Under the pieces are notes generated by a model. The model did not search any database. It worked only from the letters and a program-made list of their open reading frames with translations, and was not told where the DNA came from. A stretch of DNA of 64,000 nt from the NCBI RefSeq assembly GCF_022539505.1, contig NC_061509.1:214668254-214732253 (forward strand), in the 5' to 3' direction. This document shows positions 58,175 through 64,000 of the stretch, one piece after another. The stretch comes from Lolium rigidum. Taxonomy: Eukaryota > Streptophyta > Magnoliopsida > Poales > Poaceae. Each line of letters begins with the position of its first letter. Position 1 is the first letter of the stretch. Made by a program: the position numbers and the translations under genes.

Positions 58175-58248
58175 AACTTACATCTGGAGAAGAATTAGCC
58201 AACCAAACACTCCAGTTTGGTTGGCTAATTCTTCTCCAGATGTAAGTT
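58175..58248. repeat. Perfect 34-bp inverted repeat (hairpin)
   Basis: The arm 58,175-58,208 (AACTTACATCTGGAG...CCAACCAAAC) is repeated exactly in reverse complement at 58,215-58,248, with the six-base loop ACTCCA. No coding frame is involved. Confidence 0.95.
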
Positions 58249-58358
58249 AAAAATGTAAGACATTTGAGTCGAGCCACATACCAAAATGCCATGTCTTAAC
58301 TATTTTTGATCTATAGGGTTCGAGACTATTCTTAAAGGGTCTTTCAAACTAGCTAACC

Positions 58359-58380
58359 TAATTTGTTCAACAAAAAAAAA
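58359..58380 (+). mobile_element. Poly(A) micro-insertion with 13-bp target duplication
   Basis: TAATTTGTTCAAC plus nine A is bracketed by AAACTAGCTAACC at 58,346-58,358 and 58,381-58,393. Confidence 0.7.
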
Positions 58381-58393
58381 AAACTAGCTAACC

Positions 58394-59655
58394 CACCAAT
58401 TGAAGTGTCTATCCTGCTTTTGGGCTAGAAATGACTGAATCTTTTGAATCCACCCACACCAACCGTCGTAGAGTGGTCCAAGTAAGTTAGCCTAACCGGT
58501 GGGCTGCAAGAGAAGCATAATAAGTAATTGAAAGCTTTTTAGGGCAGAACTGGCTGAAAATTTTCTTAAGAAACATTCAGAATGAAGACACATCTAGGTA
58601 CCCCGTGGCTGTGGGCACCCATTCGTCGCCCCCATCGCACCTGAGAAGTTAAGATAGGAAGAAGAAAGAAGAGAAGCAGCAAGGAAGGAAGCCGGAAGGA
58701 AAGGAAAACCTATCACTCCCGTTGCACCGGCCTACCACCTATATTCCCCCTTCGTCGGTTGAACTTCCACATTTTCTTCCCCAACACTAGCGAGCCCCCC
58801 TAACCCTAAGAAATGACCCCACCTCCAACCCTAAATCCATTGCTCACCTCCGTTGCAGCCAACTTTTGGCATCAACGTCTACGGCTCACCCGGCTAGCTG
58901 CGGCGTAGCCGGCTCCGACGAGTCTCGTGGGTGGTGATGGTGGAACGACAAGCTTAATATGTACTATCCCTCTCCGACAGGAAAGCACTTGGGCGCGGAT
59001 CTCAACGCACGAGGCATGGGAGTGGACGGAGCGGAGAGGGCGTGCTCCATCCTTCCGTTTGGCCCAGATGTGCGATGGCGCTGGGAGCCAGAATGACACA
59101 CTAATTGAGGAGGCAGGAGAGTGTACAATTACCAACAGCACAAGCACACGACAAAGTTGTGTACGTACGTAGTACATAAGAATGTACATGCATGAAATAA
59201 CTGCCTACATTTGCCGCATGCAAAAGATACATAGATCGCTCTTCCAGAATACAACAGATCAGACACATTTGAGCTAGTCGTGTCATGTGTGCTCGCGCGT
59301 GCTAGTGTTTATCTTTGCACACTTGCCCACCTAGACAGTCATCACAGTAGTATCTCACGACACCATAGTACCAAAATGCATATAGATTTCTTTTCATGCT
59401 TATTATGCCGGGGACCGGCCTAGCAAATCTTTCAACCTTTTCTTTTTGTTGTGCGCGGGGCCGGGCCAGCAGATCGTGGCCGTCCGTAACAGTACTGACT
59501 GGTCCCTTTCTCTTTACGCCCTGCTGTCAAGTCAAAGAAAAGCCAGTGATGCAGAACAGTTGGCAATGCATATGCTCTCCAAGATCTCTTTCGTCGACCG
59601 GTGCCATTCTCTTCCTTTTCTTTCTCCCACGAGAATTGTAACGAACACTGGTAGG
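58394..59655. other. Intergenic sequence without a supportable gene
   Basis: A GC-richer part at 58,600-59,100 has phrases such as CTAACCCTAAG and short frames, but no conserved domain or splice-consistent model could be made. Confidence 0.5.
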
Positions 59656-59658
59656 TTA

Positions 59659-61442
59659 GAGCATCTCCAGCCGCGTCCCCCAAAGCGTCTCCTAAAGGGA
59701 TTTGGGGCGCGCCAGACAAAAAAACTGTTCCAGCCGCGTCCCCCAAAGCCCATTTTTGTCCGGCGCGCCCCCATACGGTGTCCGGCGCCCCGAGCCCGTC
59801 CCCGTCCCACAGGGGACGCACCGGGCACGCCGAACACAACGATAAGCGAGGCGGGGAGTGGCGGGGCCGACCCGTCAGCGGCACGGAAGGCTAAAACCCC
59901 GTCGCCTACCTTTGGTCAAGCGATGTTAATGGCGTCCCTGTTTTCCCAGGCGACGCAGGGACGCGTCTCGTCGTGCATGGCCGCGTGGCCGTCCGCGCCG
60001 GAGTTATTGCGTGCAACCACCCGCCGCCGCCGCCGTTTTAAGACGCCCTGCAGCTTCTCGCCGCTCATCACAATCCTTATCGTCGCCGCCGTCTCCCCTC
60101 CCGCGATATTCTCCTCGCCGCTCCAAAAAATGTCGAGCTCGTCCTCCCGCAAGATCGCCGCGGCGAACGGCTTCGGCCGCGGCAGCCTCACCGTGGCGGA
60201 GGCGTGGGCGCCGTACCACGCCCGGTATCCGGTCCCGCCGGACATGCGGCCGCCAGCGGCCGGCGGCTGGAAGATGGCCGTGAACGGCATTGGCATCCCG
60301 CCGCCGCCGAAGCCGGACACGGATCAATGGAGGGACGCCATCAAGGCCCGGCGGGCTCAACTCACCCCCGCTGAGCGGTTGGATCCAACGTGGGCGGTCA
60401 CCAACAACGACGCCTGGTGGACGACGTACTTCAAGGCAAAGTACGACGTCGAGATGCACAACACCGAGAACCTCGTCGGCGGCCCCAACAGCTGGAACAA
60501 GGACGACCGCGCCCTGTTCTGGGGCGTTCCGGGGCGCACCCTCGACAACGTCATCCGCGTCATCCGCGGCATCCGCAACGGCGCTCCAAGGCTGGAGATG
60601 CCGTTGTCGCCGCCACCGTCTCCTCAATGGCAGCCGAGGAGGACGACGTACTCCTCCTCCTCGCACTCTTCTTCCTCGGGACCGGCGCGATCGACGCCGT
60701 CCTCGTCGTACCGGTCGGCGCCCTACACCGTCCCCAAACGGGAGGTCAAGGAGGAGCCGGTGACGCCCGTCAACACGAGGCGTGGCGGCAGCAGCAGCGG
60801 CAGCCGACGGCAGCAAGGGAGGCGCGGCGGCGCCCTCCTCATCCCGAAGCCGGAGGTGAAGGAGGAGCCGGAGGAAGCATCGCAGGCGGCGCTGATGGCG
60901 GAGTACGAGCGGCAGCAGCGGCTCATCGCCAGCAGCGACGACCCCGAGGACTGCCCAGGGCTGCGTGCGGCGTTCTTGGCGTCCATGAACGACAAGGACG
61001 CCTGGAGGGGCGACCTGGACGCGGCGATCGCCATGTCCATCCGCAACTCCGGCAAGCCGCTGGTGGACCTCACCGACGACGGCGAGGCAGGACCAAGCGG
61101 CTTGGTGAAGGACGAGCCCGTCGACGAGCCCGTCGAGGAGCGCGTCAAGCAGGAGGTCATCACCGAGGAGATGTACAACTTCCAGCAGTACTACAACGCC
61201 TCCGGCCGCCGCAAGTGGTTCTAGATTAGGTTTAGTTTAAATTTAGTCAAATTTCATTCGAATCTATGTAAGTTTGGACGAATCTAATCGAATCTCGTTA
61301 AGTTTAAAATTTCCGAATTTTTGTTTGGGGGACGCGACTGGGGAGCGACGTCCCCCAAAGGCAGCACGAACGAAACACGTCCCCAAACGCTCAATCCGGC
61401 GCGGTTTGGGGGACGGTTTGGGGGACGCGACTGGAGATGCTC
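59659..61442. mobile_element. PIF/Harbinger-like element H2 carrying an intact ORF
   Basis: The left end GAGCATCTCCAGCCGCGTCC and the opposite-strand right end GAGCATCTCCAGTCGCGTCC form a near-perfect terminal inverted repeat of about 26 bases. They are flanked by TTA (59,656-59,658 and 61,443-61,445), a Harbinger-type duplication. The CCCCCAAA-type phrase is repeated several times just inside both ends. The 1.78-kb interior holds a 364-codon ORF that is not a transposase. Confidence 0.85.
60130..61224 (+). CDS. Intact 364-aa ORF inside the Harbinger-like element, function unknown
   Basis: The frame starts MSSSSSRKIAAANGF and ends at TAG 61,222-61,224; the same frame is open further upstream but crosses the inverted repeat, so I chose this ATG. 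Residues ~20-155 look globular (TVAEAWAPYHARYPVP, AWWTTYFKAKYDVEM, FWGVPGRTLDNVIRVIRG). A Ser/Pro-rich linker follows, then VPKREVKEEP, PKPEVKEEPEE, VKDEPVDEP and VKQE motifs, which match the SUMO-acceptor pattern (hydrophobic-K-x-E), and VDLTDDGE, which resembles a SUMO-interacting motif. No DDE transposase or Myb-like domain is seen. GC-rich codon use fits grass genes. It could be a captured host gene or an element-specific protein; short acidic-basic proteins of this type recur in cereal genomes. Confidence 0.6.
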   Translation: MSSSSSRKIAAANGFGRGSLTVAEAWAPYHARYPVPPDMRPPAAGGWKMAVNGIGIPPPPKPDTDQWRDAIKARRAQLTPAERLDPTWAVTNNDAWWTTYFKAKYDVEMHNTENLVGGPNSWNKDDRALFWGVPGRTLDNVIRVIRGIRNGAPRLEMPLSPPPSPQWQPRRTTYSSSSHSSSSGPARSTPSSSYRSAPYTVPKREVKEEPVTPVNTRRGGSSSGSRRQQGRRGGALLIPKPEVKEEPEEASQAALMAEYERQQRLIASSDDPEDCPGLRAAFLASMNDKDAWRGDLDAAIAMSIRNSGKPLVDLTDDGEAGPSGLVKDEPVDEPVEERVKQEVITEEMYNFQQYYNASGRRKWF

Positions 61443-61445
61443 TTA

Positions 61446-61662
61446 CTACGTGGTGAACCTATCATACGACTTAGGGCATGCACACAATGATCAAAGTTAA
61501 CTAGCTGCCTGTAAGGAGGTGTCGCCTAGGATTTTTTAGAACGTGGATGAAAGAGAAGGAGGAGAGAAAAGAAAGGTGTCTGCAATTTTATCGACGGTCG
61601 AATGCTTCAGAAATCGCGAGCTACAGACAACCAATTCTCCGTTATATGAAGAGGACGCCTGT
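61446..61662. other. Spacer between H2 and a LINE
   Basis: No gene visible. Confidence 0.5.
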
Positions 61663-61674
61663 AAACTACCAACG

Positions 61675-62638
61675 GTTTTTTTATAACAGCAGGAGAGGAG
61701 TTGGTTTACAAGAAAAGAAGGCCCAAAAGTGGGGGCACTTCTGCAAAAAAAACATATACAAATGGTCAGCCGGGGTCAGGGGTGCCCCTTCAGATTGGAC
61801 AACAAGTGAAATAGGTGCTCCAGCGATTCTCCAAACATCAATCTCCTTCATTATTTTGCAGAACATCGCATGCACTGACATCTCTTTCCCGTCGAAGATA
61901 GAACGGTTTTTCGCTCCTTCCAAAGTTCCCAGCACACAAGGTTAGTCAAGGGGAAGATGATCTTCCTTCGTGCCTTAGGCTGATTACCCACCATATTTCT
62001 GTACCAGTTTTGGACAGTGTGCTGCTCATTCGACCATAGCTCCGGCTTTACTGCATCTAGGTTGAACCGTGTAGCAATGGATGACCGTACCTTCAAGCTA
62101 TATGGGCACTCAGTGAACAGATGACAAGCCGTTTCCAAGTTTTGGCGGCAAATAGGATAGAAGTATTCGTTTTCCCAACAACGCAACAGTAGTTTATCAG
62201 CCGTCAAAATGCGGTCAAGCATCAAGGTCCAAATGAAGAACTTGCATCTTGCCGGCGCCCATCCCTTCCAAACAATCTTCTTGTAATCAGTACCAACCGT
62301 GCCGATGAACTGGAGTTGATAGGCAGATCTGGAAATATAGTAGTTCTTGCTACCAAAGGTCCAAGTGATTTTATCCGGAGAATCTGTGAGCTACGTTTCG
62401 TCGATAAGTGCTGCCAAACGCAAAAGCTCCGTGGAGTGGCAATCATCAAGGGAGAAGCGCAGGTCCTATAACCATTTCCTATTGGCAAGGGCCTCTTTGA
62501 CAGATCTATTTTTTCCTAATTGAGATCTTGAAGAGCTCCGAAGCAATTTCTTGCGGGGTCATATCATCGAGCCATCTATCCGTCCAGAATCTCGTTGTTT
62601 GGCCATTGCCAATGGTGATTTTTGTCGCGGCCACAAAC
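61675..62638 (-). mobile_element. 5'-truncated LINE, minus strand
   Basis: Flanked by a 12-bp duplication AAACTACCAACG (61,663-61,674 and 62,639-62,650), with the A-rich tail (ATAAAAAAAC on the minus strand) at 61,675-61,684. The minus-strand frames encode the LINE C-terminus: ITIGNGQTTRFWTDRWLDD (near 62,620-62,560), WKGWAPARCKFF, then MLDRILTADKLLLR and CRQNLETACHLFTECP (62,225-61,851), then RRIAGAP-like sequence. Two or more frame changes and stops make it a pseudogene. Only the zf-RVT end survives; no reverse transcriptase is left. Confidence 0.85.
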
Positions 62639-62650
62639 AAACTACCAACG

Positions 62651-62989
62651 TTAAATCGTGTGTTCAAGCAGTTTTGGGCAAGAAAAGGCTAGCCCAAGTG
62701 GAGTGTGTAGTGGCCCAAATAAATAGCCCAATTGTTGGGTCAAAAGGGGCTATAGATGGTTGAAAGTTTTTTCAAAACCCAAAAACGGTTAAAAGTTAGC
62801 TTAAAGACCATTTGGGTCAAAGAGCTCCTATTATACCTTAACGCCAGATTCTTTTTTTTGTTTAGCTTTGCCGAGCGCTCATGTTGATACATAAGATTAG
62901 CCAACTAATTTTATGGACATCGCTGCGTGCCTCCTGCTGATGGAGTAAATTACATGAATGACATCAAGAATTTGCATGGGCATGTGTTT
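62651..62989. other. Intergenic sequence
   Basis: No gene. About 62,755-62,820 is the inverted counterpart of 58,066-58,130 (see findings). Confidence 0.4.
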
Positions 62990-63720
62990 TTAAGATATTC
63001 GAAATGGAGGATGTATCTCCGCATCGAAAAAATGTGTGCGACCTTTTCTATTAATAAATGTATGCCATCAAACTTTAAAAAACCTTAAGCAACCATGCAA
63101 CACATACACACCCGATAACGAGAGAATAGCATGTCAACACGGTCTTATACCCTATAAACAACCCCTCCCCATCAACTACAAAACCGGGAACATCGCATGC
63201 CCTTGGACACCCTCTAGGCGAAACGAGATCGCTCCTCTGGTCTAATATATTCTTAGAGAGCACCTCATCCACATGCTACAGAATATGTCGCCGCAATCAT
63301 TCCTGGGGTCGATGCCACGACGACGACAGAGTAGCGACCCGCCCCTGTGCGAGTCTATCCTAGCACGCCTTCACAGAGACCTAGCCGCACCATGTCGTCG
63401 AGTCTCGTCGTCGACGTGGTAAGACGCACGCCGCTCTTCCGCTTGCCTCCACCATCTAGCAACTACTCCAAAAATGATGCCTTCAAGAGACAGAGAGCGA
63501 CATTGAACGTGTCGCCATCGTTCGATCCGGGATACCAGGATCTAGGGTTTTCCCCGTAGCAGGACAAGTCAGTAGACACATGCTACAACGACAATGCCTT
63601 CAACAAGGTAATGACGTGTATACGACGCCATCGCTCGCCATAAATGGAGTCGGAGCAAGGTTTTCAACGACGAAGATGCCTACCTCCAACTCGCCACCGA
63701 AACTAGACGTGGAATCAAGA
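62990..63720 (-). repeat. Retroposon-like repeat R, copy 2
   Basis: It shares GATATTCGAAATGG-type tail sequence, GATCCGGGATACCAGG/ATCTAGGGTTTTCCC and GACAATGCCTTCAACAAGG phrases with copy 1 (38,187-39,287) in the same relative orientation. Coding frames are short and not conserved. I cannot assign a class. Confidence 0.45.
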
Positions 63721-64000
63721 ATCTGTTTTAAGTATATGGTTTGCTAAATCTACCAAGTATGAAAATATATAAGGGTATTTTTGTCAGCCAATCGAAAAAT
63801 TTGTAACAAATAGGGTTTTGCTAATTTTCCAGCGGGTGTAGATTCTTGGTCTTTCTTGCGGATTATCCGAAGTCCTCAACTACAATTATGTTCTTTTTCG
63901 CTGACACCAAAGGTTTCCTGTGTTCAACATCTTCGTGTTGGATAATTAGGCATAATTTTCATGATTAATTCTAGAACATAAAAAACATGACTACAACAAC
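63721..64000. other. Intergenic sequence at the window end
   Basis: No supportable feature. Confidence 0.5.

Noticed and set aside
60390..61229. Second 279-codon frame and several antisense frames over the H2 ORF
   Set aside because: Arg/Gly/Ala-rich shadows of a GC-rich coding frame; only the 60,130 frame has a sensible composition and motif structure.

Overview
The window is nuclear DNA of a grass, most likely a Pooideae (Triticeae/Poeae-type) genome. The evidence is a monocot-type group IIe WRKY gene, large nested LTR retrotransposons with TGATACGTC... termini, GC-rich PIF/Harbinger-like elements, Stowaway-type MITEs and CACTA-type TTTGCCGTGTG repeats. I cannot tell genus or species from sequence alone. 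Only one ordinary host gene is well supported: a three-exon WRKY transcription factor at 49,697-53,535 (+). Nearly everything else is transposable element, much of it inserted in other elements.

Layout. (1) 1-6,006: right part of a non-autonomous LTR element (called A here) with one small ORF; it sits inside an LTR of a second family (B), which resumes at 6,007-6,783. (2) 6,784-7,657: unclassified repeat. (3) 7,658-12,702: minus-strand Athila-like Gypsy fragment (C) with a 3' LTR and a protease remnant. (4) 12,703-18,089: two truncated B LTRs around a minus-strand fragment with a broken plant-mobile-domain gene and an acidic ORF. (5) 18,484-19,625: Harbinger-like element with TAA target duplications. 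(6) 19,629-22,272: AT-rich, no gene. (7) 22,273-36,970: a 14.7-kb Tat-lineage Gypsy element (T) with LTRs, decayed gag-protease, nearly continuous pol with two RNase H domains, an antisense multi-exon gene and a 76-bp tandem array. (8) 36,971-48,989: remnants of a B LTR, a proline-rich ORF fragment, a retroposon-like repeat and CACTA-type subterminal repeats, split by a complete B element (39,288-45,999, minus, 5-bp duplication GCACC). (9) 48,990-54,480: the WRKY gene and its flanks. (10) 54,488-64,000: CACTA-type repeats, two 5'-truncated LINEs with target duplications, a GGGCC-rich hAT-like MITE, Stowaway MITEs, poly(A) micro-insertions, a perfect 34-bp hairpin, and a second Harbinger-like element carrying an intact 364-aa non-transposase ORF.

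How it fits together. The retroelements are parasitic and mostly inactive. A and B lack gag-pol and would depend on proteins from related autonomous elements. T has its own pol but shows a nonsense codon, frameshifts and unmatched flanks. The WRKY protein is a nuclear regulator that should bind W-box promoters. Coordinates of LTR ends and splice sites were placed by eye from terminal TG/CA, target duplications, GT/AG borders and reading frame.
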